Source of the DNA: an uncultured Hyphomicrobiales bacterium | Lineage (GTDB): Bacteria > Pseudomonadota > Alphaproteobacteria > Rhizobiales > Xanthobacteraceae | Length of the DNA stretch: 64,000 bases | Direction of reading: 5' to 3' | NCBI GenBank assembly: GCA_903878085.1 | Contig: CAIRGJ010000023.1 | Span: forward strand, 1 to 64,000 | Part shown: one piece after another, positions 51,620 to 60,964 of the stretch | Layout: every line of letters starts with the position of its first letter | Numbering within the stretch: position 1 is the first letter of the stretch | Position numbers and translations under genes: made by a program | The notes under the pieces: model-generated | What the model was told of the DNA's origin: nothing | Seen by the model: the letters and a program-made list of their open reading frames with translations, nothing else | Database searches by the model: none

Positions 51620-53008
51620 TTATTTGGCGACGCGCAACTGGGTCAGGTTGGTGCCGATGGTGTTGAACACGGTGCCAAGGCCGCTCGCGCTCGTGACCAT
51701 GTAGAACTTTGTCGGGTCGGCGAACTTGTCCGGGCCGCCGGCGCAGTTTTGCAGCAGGGTCGACAGCGGATCGCCGCCGGTATTGACCTGGATGGTGTAG
51801 AGCGTGACGCCGGAATTCTTGATGTTGGCGCAGGTGCCGGCGCCGCTGTTCGAGGAGTCGTACATCCGCTTGTCGATCGTGGCTTGGTCGCTCGACCAGC
51901 GGTTCTGCGTATTCAAGCCATCCGACATCAACACGATGACGTCGGTATATTTATAGTTGGAATCCTTGGCGGGCGCGGTCAGCGGTCCGCCGCCAACCAG
52001 AGACAACCAGCCCCAAACCAGGCCGATCGGCTGGTTCGTGTTGCCGTTCGGCTGCATCTGGTCGACCAAGCTGCTCATGGCGGTCCAGTTGTAACTGAGG
52101 CCCATCATGGCAAGCGGGCAACTGCTGTACTGGTCGGCGGGGTACAGCGTTGACGCGGATGCCGCCGGCAAGCTCGCGTCGGCCGGGTTCGCCGCGGTGA
52201 CAGTCTGATCGTAATTCTGGTCGCGATCGGTGATACAGCCGTTCCAGGTGCTGTAGCTGGCCGGCACCCAAGTCTGGTTACTACTGCAGCGGCTGCGACC
52301 GCGGCGTGAAGTGCCTGTACAAGTCGTCGTGGTTTGCCAACTGCCGTTTGCCGTTTCCCAATCGTCCCAATCGATCCAGGTGCCATTGTAATTGTTGGGG
52401 CCGACATTGACGTCGTGGTTGAACGGAATAATTGAGACATAGACGTCGCCATTGGTGCCGGCGGCATTCTGTAACTGGGTCAGCAGCGCCTTGGTCGATG
52501 ACTTGAGCGCGGCGATCTTGCCGTCGTCGGCCATCGATCCTGTGTTATCGAGCACCAGCGCGACGCGAAGCCGCGACGAGCCCCATGACGTGGTGGATGA
52601 GCCGTTCACGGTGATGTTGTTGTAGCCGATGATGCCAAGAAAGGCGGTCGGCACGTTAGCCGAACCGTTCACGACCACCTTGGATCCGCCGGTGGCTGTG
52701 TAGGTGGCGGTGATGGAAATGCTCGAGGCTTCGGGCCTGGTGAACAACGCATTGAAATAGTTCAAGGCGTCGGTCTGCAATTGCCCGGAGCTGACCGTTG
52801 CGGCTTCCTTCGACAGCATCAACGCGGTCGAGTCGAGCGCGGCTTGCATTGCGACCTTGACCGAATTGGCGTGGCTGTAGTCGACCGCAAAACCCACGGT
52901 GCCGACGATCGGCAACGTGGCGAGCGCGAAGGTGATCGCGACATTGCCGGCGCGCGCCTCGCGGAATGCGCCGAGGCTGCGGCGAAGGCTGGTCCAGAGG
53001 GTTGTCAT
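51620..53008 (-). CDS. TadE/TadG-like pilus assembly protein with VWA domain (copy 2)
   Basis: ATG 53008 (GGGTGGAC upstream) gives 462 residues; the track start adds 13. The layout is the same as copy 1: ARAGNVAITFALATLPIVGTVGFAVDYSHAN, VALVLDNTGSMADDGKIAALK, VIVLMSDGLNTQNRW, and a nearly identical end (TGAGTCANIKNSGVTLYTIQ in copy 1 versus SGAGTCANIKNSGVTLYTIQ here). The variable insertion is short here and contains CTGTSRRGRSRC. TadG-type proteins are minor or accessory components of Flp/Tad surface machinery. The high identity of both ends shows recent duplication or gene conversion. Confidence 0.87.
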   Translation of the reverse strand: MTTLWTSLRRSLGAFREARAGNVAITFALATLPIVGTVGFAVDYSHANSVKVAMQAALDSTALMLSKEAATVSSGQLQTDALNYFNALFTRPEASSISITATYTATGGSKVVVNGSANVPTAFLGIIGYNNITVNGSSTTSWGSSRLRVALVLDNTGSMADDGKIAALKSSTKALLTQLQNAAGTNGDVYVSIIPFNHDVNVGPNNYNGTWIDWDDWETANGSWQTTTTCTGTSRRGRSRCSSNQTWVPASYSTWNGCITDRDQNYDQTVTAANPADASLPAASASTLYPADQYSSCPLAMMGLSYNWTAMSSLVDQMQPNGNTNQPIGLVWGWLSLVGGGPLTAPAKDSNYKYTDVIVLMSDGLNTQNRWSSDQATIDKRMYDSSNSGAGTCANIKNSGVTLYTIQVNTGGDPLSTLLQNCAGGPDKFADPTKFYMVTSASGLGTVFNTIGTNLTQLRVAK

Positions 53009-53565
53009 GACGTCCACCCGAATACCGTTGAATTCCCTTGCACTCATAACCGCGGCTCTTAAACCGCTGGTATATGGCGAGGGCGAAAATCCGGGCCGGC
53101 CGGTAAGTGTCGGACCCGTGGTTGCGGCGGTAATTCCGTTCGGCCAAGGACTTGGCTGGTTAATGCAGCCTGCCTTCGATCATGCGAATGCCGAATAGTT
53201 CTTAGTCGACGTCGTTAACGCTTGGTTGGAGCGGCCGGCGAATGAGCGGCTGTTGCGCGGCTTTAGCGAGGGCCGGAGTTCCCAAGATTGCATCGTTATT
53301 CTTGCCGAACCGGCCTGGGACGATTCGAATCGGGAAAATTGGCGTCGAAACGCCCACGGGCGGCTTGTGATCGCGTAACCAGTGGATATCTGACTGTCTG
53401 GGACCGGAAACCGGGCGTTTTCTGTCCCGGATCGGGGCGATGCCCGCGAAATCGGCATTTTATGCAAATTGCTGGCTTGGAATGGCGGCGCTCAGGTCAT
53501 TAAGATGAGGATGGCCGCGTGCCGGCGCGGCCACCGGGACCTTCAAGAATGACGTCGGCCAAGCC
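53009..53565. other. Divergent spacer between the TadG-like pair and clpS
   Basis: I see no gene: the ORFs here (for example 53180-53467 minus) have no recognisable features. The region must hold the promoters of the TadG-like gene and of clpSA. No confident -35/-10 pair, operator or RNA structure was identified. Confidence 0.5.
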
Positions 53566-53988
53566 ATGAGCTTCATTGCAAACGATATGTCCCGCACCCA
53601 AATGAAACCAAGCGATGGTGCGTTGCCCGCCGGTGCCCCCCGCATGGCGGACGACGATCGCAAGCGCAAAGGCGACACCGGCGGTCCGGGCGGCCCCGGC
53701 ACCGCGGTCATCACCAAGACCAAGACGCAGACCAAGCGGCCGAACCTGTACCGCGTGCTCATTCTCAACGACGACTACACGCCGATGGAATTCGTGACCC
53801 ACGTGCTGGAGCGGTTCTTCGGCAAGGATCACGAGGCCGCGACGCGAATTATGTTGCATGTGCATCACCACGGTATCGGCGAGTGCGGGATCTATACTTA
53901 TGAAGTGGCCGAGACCAAAGTGACGCAGGTTATGGACTTTGCCAGAAAACATCAGCATCCTTTGCAATGCGTGATGGAAAAAAAGTGA
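53566..53988 (+). CDS. clpS: ClpS adaptor protein
   Basis: ClpS binds N-end-rule substrates and hands them to ClpAP. The 140 residues have the core [64 protein letters not shown] with the hydrophobic-pocket [10 protein letters not shown]. About 55 residues in front are a Lys/Gly-rich flexible tail ([22 protein letters not shown]), longer than usual. In-frame ATGs at 53587 and 53644 are alternative starts. It is followed 39 bp later by clpA. Confidence 0.93.
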   Translation: MSFIANDMSRTQMKPSDGALPAGAPRMADDDRKRKGDTGGPGGPGTAVITKTKTQTKRPNLYRVLILNDDYTPMEFVTHVLERFFGKDHEAATRIMLHVHHHGIGECGIYTYEVAETKVTQVMDFARKHQHPLQCVMEKK

Positions 53989-54027
53989 GATTCGGGGGAC
54001 GCTCAATACAATGAAGATCGGAAGCAA

Positions 54028-56460
54028 ATGCCAACGTTCTCGCGAAGCCTAGAGCAATCTCTTCACCGGGCCCTTGCCCTCGCCAATGAGCGGCACCACG
54101 AATACGCGACGCTTGAGCATCTGCTGCTTGCGCTGATCGACGACCAGGACGCCTCCGCGGTAATGCGGGCCTGTAATGTCGACCTCGATAAGTTAAAGCG
54201 CAGCCTGGTCGCCTATCTCGAATCCGAACTCGAAAACCTGATCACCGACGGCGCCGAAGATTCCAAGCCGACCGCCGGCTTCCAGCGCGTGATCCAGCGC
54301 GCGGTCATCCACGTGCAGTCGTCCGGCCGCGAGGAAGTCACCGGCGCCAATGTGCTGGTGGCGATTTTCGCCGAGCGCGAGAGCCACGCCGCCTATTTCC
54401 TGCAAGAGCAGGACATGACGCGCTACGACGCGGTCAATTACATCAGCCACGGCATCGCCAAGCGGCCGGGTCTGACCGAAACGCGTCCGGTGCGCGGCGC
54501 CGAAGAGGAGACCGACAGCAAGAGCAGCGGCGACGAGCCCAAGAAGAAGGGCGATGCGCTCGAGGCCTATTGCGTCAATCTCAACAAGAAAGCCAAAGAG
54601 GGCAAGATCGATCCGCTGATCGGCCGCGACAGCGAGATCAGCCGCACCATTCAGGTGCTGTGCCGCCGCCAGAAGAACAATCCGCTGTTCGTCGGTGAGG
54701 CCGGCGTCGGCAAGACCGCGATCGCCGAAGGCCTTGCCCGCCGGATCATTCATGGCGAAGTGCCGGAAGTGCTCAAGAACGCCACGGTGTTTGCGCTCGA
54801 CATGGGCACGCTGCTCGCCGGCACCCGCTACCGCGGCGACTTCGAGGAACGGCTCAAGCAGGTGATCAAGGAGATCGAGGCCTATCCGGGCGCGATCATG
54901 TTCATCGACGAGATCCACACCGTGATCGGCGCCGGCGCTACTTCCGGCGGCGCGATGGATGCGTCCAATCTGCTCAAGCCTGCACTGGCCGGCGGCGCAA
55001 TCCGCTGCATCGGTTCGACCACCTACAAGGAATACCGTCAGTATTTCGAGAAGGATCGCGCCCTGGTGCGGCGCTTCCAGAAAATCGACGTCAACGAGCC
55101 GTCGATCCCGGACGCCATCGAAATCCTCAAAGGCCTCAAGCCGTATTTCGAGGAATACCACAAGCTCAAATACACCAACGAAGCCATCAAGGCGGCGGTG
55201 GAGCTGTCGTCGCGCTACATCCATGACCGCAAGCTGCCGGACAAGGCGATTGACGTGATCGACGAGTCGGGCGCGGCGCAGATGCTGCTGCCGGAGAACC
55301 GGCGCAAGAAGACCATCGGCATCAAGGAAATCGAAGTCACGATCTCCACCATGGCTCGCATCCCGCCCAAGACCGTGTCGAAGGACGATGCCGCGGTGCT
55401 GCAGCATCTCGAACAGACGCTCAAGACCACGGTCTACGGTCAGGACAAGGCGATCGAGGCGCTGTCGTCATCGATCAAACTGGCGCGCGCCGGCTTGCGC
55501 GAACCGGAAAAGCCGATCGGTTGCTATCTGTTCTCCGGCCCGACCGGCGTCGGCAAGACCGAGGTCGCCAAGCAATTGGCGCTGTCGCTCGGTGTCGAGC
55601 TGATCCGCTTCGACATGTCGGAATACATGGAGCGGCATACCGTGTCGCGCCTGATCGGCGCGCCGCCGGGCTATGTCGGCTTCGATCAAGGCGGCCTGCT
55701 GACCGACGGGGTCGATCAGCATCCGCATTGCGTGCTGCTGCTCGACGAAATCGAGAAGGCGCATCCCGATCTGTTTAACGTGCTGCTGCAGATCATGGAT
55801 CACGGCAAGCTGACCGACCATAACGGCAAGCAAGTCGACTTCCGCAATATCGTGCTGATCATGACCACGAATGCGGGCGCGTCCGATATGGCGAAGGCGG
55901 CCTACGGCTTCACCCGCAGCAAGCGCGAAGGCGACGACACCGAGGCGCTCAACCGACTGTTCGCACCGGAATTCCGCAACCGTCTCGATGCCACCATCAC
56001 CTTCGCGCATCTGTCGCAAGAGGTGATTGCTAAGGTGGTCGAGAAGTTCGTGCTGCAGCTCGAAGCCCAGCTCGGCGACCGCAACGTCACCATCGAGCTG
56101 TCCGAGGAGGCGGCGCGCTGGCTGATCGCCAGTGGCTACGACGAGCTGATGGGCGCCCGCCCGATGGCGCGCGTGATCCAGGAGTACATCAAGAAGCCGC
56201 TGGCCGACGAGGTGCTGTTCGGCCACTTAAAGAATGGCGGCCACGTCCGCGTCATCGTCGACAAGGATGAGGTGGGCCGCGACAAGCTCGGCTTCGAATT
56301 CCTCGACGGCCCGATCACGCCGAAGCCGGAAAAGCTGCCGGCGGAAGCGCGGCCCAAAGCCAAGCGCCGCTCGCCGCGGCCAAAGCCGAAAGGCGAGGGC
56401 GGCAAAGACGGCGGCGGCAAAAAGGGCTCGGTGCCGAAGGTGCCGCTGGCCAAGGTCTAA
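54028..56460 (+). CDS. clpA: ATP-dependent Clp protease ATP-binding subunit ClpA
   Basis: This hexameric AAA+ unfoldase feeds ClpP. The 810 residues comprise two N-terminal Clp repeats ([36 protein letters not shown]...), AAA-1 with Walker A GEAGVGKT and Walker B FIDEIHT, AAA-2 with GPTGVGKT and [10 protein letters not shown], sensor [10 protein letters not shown] and [10 protein letters not shown]. The C-terminus adds about 40 residues of K/R/P/G ([20 protein letters not shown]) not found in E. coli ClpA. Expressed with clpS; clpP is not in the window. An intrinsic terminator follows. Confidence 0.96.
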   Translation: MPTFSRSLEQSLHRALALANERHHEYATLEHLLLALIDDQDASAVMRACNVDLDKLKRSLVAYLESELENLITDGAEDSKPTAGFQRVIQRAVIHVQSSGREEVTGANVLVAIFAERESHAAYFLQEQDMTRYDAVNYISHGIAKRPGLTETRPVRGAEEETDSKSSGDEPKKKGDALEAYCVNLNKKAKEGKIDPLIGRDSEISRTIQVLCRRQKNNPLFVGEAGVGKTAIAEGLARRIIHGEVPEVLKNATVFALDMGTLLAGTRYRGDFEERLKQVIKEIEAYPGAIMFIDEIHTVIGAGATSGGAMDASNLLKPALAGGAIRCIGSTTYKEYRQYFEKDRALVRRFQKIDVNEPSIPDAIEILKGLKPYFEEYHKLKYTNEAIKAAVELSSRYIHDRKLPDKAIDVIDESGAAQMLLPENRRKKTIGIKEIEVTISTMARIPPKTVSKDDAAVLQHLEQTLKTTVYGQDKAIEALSSSIKLARAGLREPEKPIGCYLFSGPTGVGKTEVAKQLALSLGVELIRFDMSEYMERHTVSRLIGAPPGYVGFDQGGLLTDGVDQHPHCVLLLDEIEKAHPDLFNVLLQIMDHGKLTDHNGKQVDFRNIVLIMTTNAGASDMAKAAYGFTRSKREGDDTEALNRLFAPEFRNRLDATITFAHLSQEVIAKVVEKFVLQLEAQLGDRNVTIELSEEAARWLIASGYDELMGARPMARVIQEYIKKPLADEVLFGHLKNGGHVRVIVDKDEVGRDKLGFEFLDGPITPKPEKLPAEARPKAKRRSPRPKPKGEGGKDGGGKKGSVPKVPLAKV

Positions 56461-56480
56461 GGACCGCTCGTGTACGAAAC

Positions 56481-56514
56481 AAAAGGCCGGGCTCCATGCC
56501 CGGCCTTTTCTTTT
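56481..56514 (+). terminator. Intrinsic terminator after clpA
   Basis: AAAAGGCCGGGC-TCCAT-GCCCGGCCTTTT followed by CTTTT is a 12-bp stem with T-tract ending the clpSA operon. Confidence 0.88.
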
Positions 56515-56599
56515 GGGGCGTCACCTTTAGGCCTTGGCGTTTTTGCAGGCGGCTTATGCGGGCGGGCGGCGCCCGTTGCGAAGCAAGCGGCGCCATGAC

Positions 56600-57358
56600 A
56601 TGAGCGATGTTATGTCTGAGCCGCTCGCAAGCGCGTCGCCCGAAATAGAACCCTCCAGCACCGGCACCTTCTTTGCCGGGGTGCGGTCGGCGCTGACGTC
56701 GGTGTTCTTTCTGGTGCTGGCGGGCACCTATATCGGCATGGGCGCGCTGGCCCATGATTTCGGCTTTCCGTCGTGGTGGCTGGCGCTGTCGTCGATGCTG
56801 GTTTGGGCGGCGCCCGCGCAAGTGATCCTGATTTCCGCGCTCGGCACCGGCGCATCGCTGTTCGAGGCGGGGCTCGCGGTCTCCTTGAGCGCGATCCGGC
56901 TGTTTCCGATGGTGGTGGCGCTGCTGCCGCTGCTGCGCGGACCCGGCACACGGCTGCGCGATCTGCTGCTGCCGACCCATTTCACCTCGGTGAGCATGTG
57001 GGTAGAATCGCTGCGGCTGCTGCCGGGCATGCCGCCGGCGCGGCGCATCGCCTTCTGCAACGGCCTGTCTGTCGGCTACATGGGCACCGCGGTTACGTTC
57101 GGCTTTGTCGGCTATTACCTCGCCGCCGGTCTGCCGGTGCTGCTGGCGGCGACCTTGCTGTTCCTGACGCCGATGTCGTTCCTGATTTCGACGGCGAACA
57201 ATGCCCGCATGATGGTGGACAGGCTCGCCTTCGCGCTGGGTCTCGTGCTCGGGCCTTCGCTGGCTTATTTCGCAGTTGGGCTCGATTTGATGTGGACCGG
57301 GCTGATCGGCGGCACGCTGGCTTATCTGGTTCACCGCTTTCGCGAGGCGGCGCAATGA
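56600..57358 (+). CDS. azlC: AzlC family branched-chain amino acid exporter, large subunit
   Basis: ATG 56600 (MSDVMSEPLASASP) is chosen; the track start lies in the terminator-side spacer. The 252 residues have the AzlC layout: FFAGVRSALTSVFFLVLAGTYIGMGALAHDFGFPSWWLALSSMLVWAAPAQVI, with further TM helices and the small-residue-rich SAIRLFPMVVALLPLL. With AzlD it forms an inner-membrane exporter for branched-chain amino acids or analogues. The stop overlaps the azlD start (ATGA). Confidence 0.87.
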   Translation: MSDVMSEPLASASPEIEPSSTGTFFAGVRSALTSVFFLVLAGTYIGMGALAHDFGFPSWWLALSSMLVWAAPAQVILISALGTGASLFEAGLAVSLSAIRLFPMVVALLPLLRGPGTRLRDLLLPTHFTSVSMWVESLRLLPGMPPARRIAFCNGLSVGYMGTAVTFGFVGYYLAAGLPVLLAATLLFLTPMSFLISTANNARMMVDRLAFALGLVLGPSLAYFAVGLDLMWTGLIGGTLAYLVHRFREAAQ

Positions 57359-57702
57359 ACGCCGTGCTCGCAGACCTGTGGCCTTATCTGGTGCTGATCC
57401 TGGTCGGCTACCTGCCGAACGAGATATGGCGCGTGCTCGGGCTGGTGCTGGCGCGCGGCCTCAACGAGGATTCCGAAATCGTGGTGTGGTCGCGCGCGGT
57501 GGCGATCGCACTCCTGGCTGGCGTCATCGCCAAGCTTATTCTGTTTGCCAACGGCGCGCTGACCACGGTGCCGCTGTCGGTACGGGTCGGGGCGGCGGTC
57601 CTGGGCTTTGTCGCCTTTGTGCTGCTCAAACGCTCGGTGTTCGCCGGCGTCCTCGCCGGCGAAGCGGCGTTGCTGATCGGCGGTTATCTATTCAGCCACT
57701 AG
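57355..57702 (+). CDS. azlD: AzlD domain protein, small subunit of the exporter
   Basis: ATG 57355 overlaps the azlC stop and gives 115 residues, although the track shows the frame opening far upstream at 56773. Four short TM segments (LWPYLVLILVGYLPNEIWRVLGLVLA, VVWSRAVAIALLAGVIAKLILF, VGAAVLGFVAFVLL, VLAGEAALLIGGYLF) match AzlD. It is needed with AzlC for export. The 3' end overlaps the convergent HIT gene by 11 bp. Confidence 0.85.
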   Translation: MNAVLADLWPYLVLILVGYLPNEIWRVLGLVLARGLNEDSEIVVWSRAVAIALLAGVIAKLILFANGALTTVPLSVRVGAAVLGFVAFVLLKRSVFAGVLAGEAALLIGGYLFSH

Positions 57703-58120
57703 CGATAGCCGCCGCGAGCTTCTTGGCTTGCTCGGCCAGCGCGTCGGGCTTTTCCTTTTCAGCCGCCGGCGGCTTCATGGCGGCGCCGGCTTTGCGCGGA
57801 ATGACATGGACGTGCAGGTGGAACACCACCTGGCCGCCGGCGCCCTCGTTGAACTGTTGGATGGTGATGCCGTCGGCGCCGAAGGCCGCCATGGCGCCTT
57901 TCGCGACTTTCTGCGCCACCGTCATGACATGCGCCAGATCGCTGGCGCTGACGTCGAGCAGATTGCGCGCCGGGGCCTTCGGTAGCACCAAGGTGTGGCC
58001 GGGCGCGCGCGGCATGATGTCGAGGAAGGCCAGCGCCTTGTCGTCTTCGTAGACCTTGTAACAGGGCAACTCGCCGCGCAGGATTTTGGCGAAAATGTTG
58101 TTGGGATCGTAGCTCGGCAT
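57692..58120 (-). CDS. HIT family nucleotide-binding protein
   Basis: ATG 58120 (GGGGGAACG upstream) gives 142 residues. The histidine-triad motif is HLHVHVIPR near residue 101, and the N-terminal block is DPNNIFAKILRGELPCYKVYEDDKALAFLDIMPRAPGHTLVLPK. These are Hint-like phosphoramidase/nucleotide hydrolases. A charged Ala/Lys tail follows the HIT motif. The gene starts 14 bp after the DUF482 stop, so they are probably cotranscribed. Confidence 0.9.
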   Translation of the reverse strand: MPSYDPNNIFAKILRGELPCYKVYEDDKALAFLDIMPRAPGHTLVLPKAPARNLLDVSASDLAHVMTVAQKVAKGAMAAFGADGITIQQFNEGAGGQVVFHLHVHVIPRKAGAAMKPPAAEKEKPDALAEQAKKLAAAIASG

Positions 58121-58134
58121 CGTTCCCCCAAGAC

Positions 58135-59367
58135 TCACTCTTGTTCGATCAAATCCTTGCGGAATGGCGCGGCCGCCGCAAGCTCCTCGCCGGCGGCTTC
58201 AACATAAGCGCGCTCGCGGGCGAGATAGTCGGCGACCGCCCGCCGCAAGCCCGCATTGGCGATGAAATGGGCGGAATAGGTGGTGTGGGGCAGGTAGCCG
58301 CGCGCCAGCTTATGTTCCCCTTGCGCGCCGGCCTCGACCCGCTTGAGCTTGTGGGCGATGGCGTAGTCGATGGCCTGGTAGTAGCAGACCTCGAAATGCA
58401 GGAACGGGTGGTGCTCGACCGCGCCCCAATTGCGGCCGTACAGCGCCTCGGTGCCGATGAAGTTGATGGCGCCGGCGATCCAGCGCCCCGCGCGTTTGGC
58501 CATCACCAGCAGGACGCGGTCGGGCATGGTTTGGCCGATGAGCGAAAAGAATTCGCGGGTCAGATAAGGCCGCCCCCATTTGCGCGATCCGGTGTCCACG
58601 TAGAACGCAAAGAACGCGTCCCAGACCTCTTCCGTCAGGTCGGAGCCGGTGAGCCAGGCAATCTCGATGCCGGGGGATAGCGCCTCCTTGCGCTCGCGGC
58701 GGATGGTCTTGCGCTTGCGGGAGGAAAGCTGGCCGAGAAAGTCCTCGAAGGTCGCGTAGCCGGCATTCTGCCAGTGGAATTGCTGGTCGGTGCGTTGCAG
58801 GAAGCCGCGTTTTCCCAGCAGGTCCCATTCGGACTCGGGGAGGAAAGTGACGTGCGCCGACGACAGCTCGCTGGCATTGGTGATTTCCATCAGGGCATCG
58901 GCCAGCGCGCCGCGCACCGCCTCAGCCTGTGGACCGGGCCGCGCCAGCAGGCGGGGACCGGTGACGGGGGTGAAAGGCACGGAAACCTGGAGCTTGGGGT
59001 AGTAATCGCCGCCGGCGCGTTCGAAGGCTTCGGCCCAGCCCTGGTCGAAGACGTATTCGCCCTGCGAATGGGACTTCACGTAGCAGGGTGCGCAGCCCAG
59101 CAATGTGCCGTCAGCCTGCTCGACGAGCAGGTGGCGGGGTTGCCAACCGGTGCGGCCGCCGACCGAATGCGAGGCTTCTAGTGAATATAAAAAGGCATGT
59201 GAAACAAAAGGGTTATCGGCTTGTCCTCCTGTTGATAACACCGAGGATAAGTTATCCTCATGCATTGGTTTAACTGTCGATGAGCCGGCCGCGCAGGCGT
59301 CCCAGGCCGCGGCCGGGACGTCGGCGAGCGATTTGGCAAGGCGGATGCGGATGTCGAGGTCGGCCAT
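58135..59367 (-). CDS. DUF482 / FemAB-like GNAT N-acyltransferase
   Basis: The 410-residue product of the peptidogalycan biosynthesis/FemAB-like family carries family blocks NPFVSHAFLYSLEASHSVGGRTGWQPRHL, YVFDQGWAEAFERAGGDYYPKLQVSVPFTPVTGPRLL, RKRKTIRRERKEA and LYGRNWGAVEHHPFLHFEVCYYQAIDYAI. It likely transfers an acyl or aminoacyl group to an amine. Residues about 31-50 (TVKPMHEDNLSSVLSTGGQA) are extra relative to the usual family start and are encoded by AT-rich DNA containing a perfect palindrome (59243-59259). This looks like an in-frame insertion. Confidence 0.85.
   Translation of the reverse strand: MADLDIRIRLAKSLADVPAAAWDACAAGSSTVKPMHEDNLSSVLSTGGQADNPFVSHAFLYSLEASHSVGGRTGWQPRHLLVEQADGTLLGCAPCYVKSHSQGEYVFDQGWAEAFERAGGDYYPKLQVSVPFTPVTGPRLLARPGPQAEAVRGALADALMEITNASELSSAHVTFLPESEWDLLGKRGFLQRTDQQFHWQNAGYATFEDFLGQLSSRKRKTIRRERKEALSPGIEIAWLTGSDLTEEVWDAFFAFYVDTGSRKWGRPYLTREFFSLIGQTMPDRVLLVMAKRAGRWIAGAINFIGTEALYGRNWGAVEHHPFLHFEVCYYQAIDYAIAHKLKRVEAGAQGEHKLARGYLPHTTYSAHFIANAGLRRAVADYLARERAYVEAAGEELAAAAPFRKDLIEQE
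59243..59259. repeat. Palindrome inside the DUF482 coding region
   Basis: GAGGATAA-G-TTATCCTC is a perfect 8-bp inverted repeat in an AT-rich island within an otherwise GC-rich gene. It encodes part of the extra N-terminal segment of the DUF482 protein and resembles an in-frame palindromic element. Confidence 0.6.
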
Positions 59368-59480
59368 CGGAAGTTTTCTAACCCGACTTTATCCCGGAAA
59401 GGGTGTGCGATTTACCCCGACTTTCGGTCTTGCTGGACGGGTGAATACCCCTGCACAGGTCTTGCCAGAGGGGTAATCGG

Positions 59481-60227
59481 TCAAGGCCGCCAGCCCTCGA
59501 AGATCATCTGGTCGGCCCAGCGCGCGGCGCTGCCGCGGTCGGCCTCGCTGCGCACGGTCCAGGTCAGCAGCGGCAGCCCGAACACCCAGCGCGCCACCAG
59601 GGGCGCGATCGCCGGCAAATCCTTGACGCCGTAGGCGACGAAGTGCGGCCGGGTGCGAAAGCCGTGCAGCAGGAACGCCAGGCGGCGTTTTTCGGCGGGC
59701 GTCATGCGATCCCACTCATGATGCGCGTAGTGCCGTTCGGCGACGATGCCACGTGGCAGCGTTGGCGCGATCTGCCGCGCCGCTTCCACCATACCTGGGT
59801 CGAACGACATCACCGCCGCCGGACCGCGATAGGCCGCCAGCACTTGCGCCACGCGCTGCACCAGGCGCCGGTCGCCGTCGAAATGGCTCTTGAGTTCGAT
59901 CACCAGCGCCGCGCGGCCGGCGACCAATTCGCATAATTCGCCGAGCATCAGAACGCGGTCGGCGGTCGCCTTGAACCGCACCGCCTTGATCTCCGTGGTG
60001 CTCAAGTCTGCGAGGCGGGCGCTGCCGTCGGTCAACCGGCCCAACGCATCGTCATGATGCACCATGGCCTCGCCATCGGCGCTGATCTGGACGTCGGTTT
60101 CGATGCCGTAGCCGCCGGCAATGGCGGCGGTAAAAGCCGACGCGGTGTTCTCAATCACGCCGCCGGCGGGATTATGCAGCCCTCGGTGCGCGATCGGTCG
60201 CGCGGTGAGCCAATCCAATTTTGACAT
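59481..60227 (-). CDS. Glycerophosphodiester phosphodiesterase family protein
   Basis: This 248-residue TIM-barrel phosphodiesterase has the catalytic/metal motifs PIAHRGLHNPAGGVIENTASAF (HRG, E-N) and YGIETDVQISADGEAMVHHDDALGRLT (ExD, HD). It also has ALVIELKSHF (Glu-Leu-Lys) and LTWTVRSEADRGSAARWADQMIFEGW. It hydrolyses glycerophosphodiesters to glycerol-3-phosphate and an alcohol. There is no signal peptide, so it is cytosolic. It lies downstream of ridA on the minus strand, separated by a nested repeat. Confidence 0.92.
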   Translation of the reverse strand: MSKLDWLTARPIAHRGLHNPAGGVIENTASAFTAAIAGGYGIETDVQISADGEAMVHHDDALGRLTDGSARLADLSTTEIKAVRFKATADRVLMLGELCELVAGRAALVIELKSHFDGDRRLVQRVAQVLAAYRGPAAVMSFDPGMVEAARQIAPTLPRGIVAERHYAHHEWDRMTPAEKRRLAFLLHGFRTRPHFVAYGVKDLPAIAPLVARWVFGLPLLTWTVRSEADRGSAARWADQMIFEGWRP

Positions 60228-60238
60228 TATAAATATCG

Positions 60239-60314
60239 GCGCATGATCTTATCCGGAAACCGGTTCCCTGACCCTCGGGTCAAGCCCGAGGGCATGCTTT
60301 TCGGGATCATGCGC
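60239..60314. repeat. Palindromic repeat copy 2, with a second palindrome nested inside
   Basis: The ends GCGCATGATC (60239-60248) and GATCATGCGC (60305-60314) are perfect inverse complements. The arms carry TCCGGAAACCGGTTCCC and CTTTTCGGGAT as in the 47299 copy. Between them is an extra palindrome, CCCTCGGGTCAAGCCCGAGGG, absent from copy 1. It abuts the RidA stop codon. Confidence 0.75.
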
Positions 60315-60782
60315 TTAGGACACCTCGAACATGCCTTCGACTTCGACCGCCGCATCGGCGGGCAGGGCGGAGACGCCGACCGTGGAGCGGGCATGGCGGC
60401 CTTTGTCGCCGAACACCTCGACCATCAGATCGGAGGCGCCGTTCATGACCTTCGGCCCATCGGTAAAGCCGGGTGCGGAATTGATGAAGCCGCCGAGCCG
60501 CACGACCCGGACCACCTTGTCGAGTTCGCCGATCTCGGCCTTGATCTGGGCCAGCAGGTTGACCGCGCAGGCGCGGGCCGCCTTCTGCCCGTCCTCGATC
60601 GAGACGCCGGCGCCGAGCTGGCCTTTGGCCGCGAGCTTGCCTTCGGCGCCGAAGCACAGTTGGCCGGAGACTACCAGGATGTTGCCGGTGCGCACGCAGG
60701 CCACGTAATTGGCGATCGGCTTGGCCGGGCTCGGTAGTTCGATACCGAGATCCGCGATTCTTTGCTCAGCCGTTCCGGCCAT
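60315..60782 (-). CDS. RidA family protein
   Basis: ATG 60782 (GGGAGGATTTC upstream) gives 155 residues. It is the longer RidA type: AGTAEQRIADLGIELPSPAKPIANYVACVRTGNILVVSGQLCF, then GQKAARACAVNLLAQIKAEIGELDKVVRVVRLGGFINSAPGFTD and the end ARSTVGVSALPADAAVEVEGMFEVS. The Arg of ARSTVGVSALP corresponds to the substrate Arg. It may deaminate enamine/imine intermediates. It is probably cotranscribed with the GDPD gene and is a second RidA paralogue of the window. Confidence 0.9.
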   Translation of the reverse strand: MAGTAEQRIADLGIELPSPAKPIANYVACVRTGNILVVSGQLCFGAEGKLAAKGQLGAGVSIEDGQKAARACAVNLLAQIKAEIGELDKVVRVVRLGGFINSAPGFTDGPKVMNGASDLMVEVFGDKGRHARSTVGVSALPADAAVEVEGMFEVS

Positions 60783-60964
60783 GAAATCCTCCCAAAATAC
60801 GACGGATGCTCTCTTGGCTGATCGGCGCGAAGCGCGCAAGCGGGGGTTCGGACGCCGAAAGGCTTGGTTGCCGGAATCCTTGGCGGCCTCTATCTTGCCG
60901 CTATCTTCGCATCTTTCTTGATCCGAACACGGCTCGAAACGCTGCCGCGGAGAGGCCCGACTTC

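Noticed and set aside
53180-53467. 95-aa minus-strand ORF in the clpS upstream region
   Set aside because: No recognisable motif, start signal or conserved composition.
54193-55407. 404-aa minus-strand ORF
   Set aside because: Antisense shadow of clpA.
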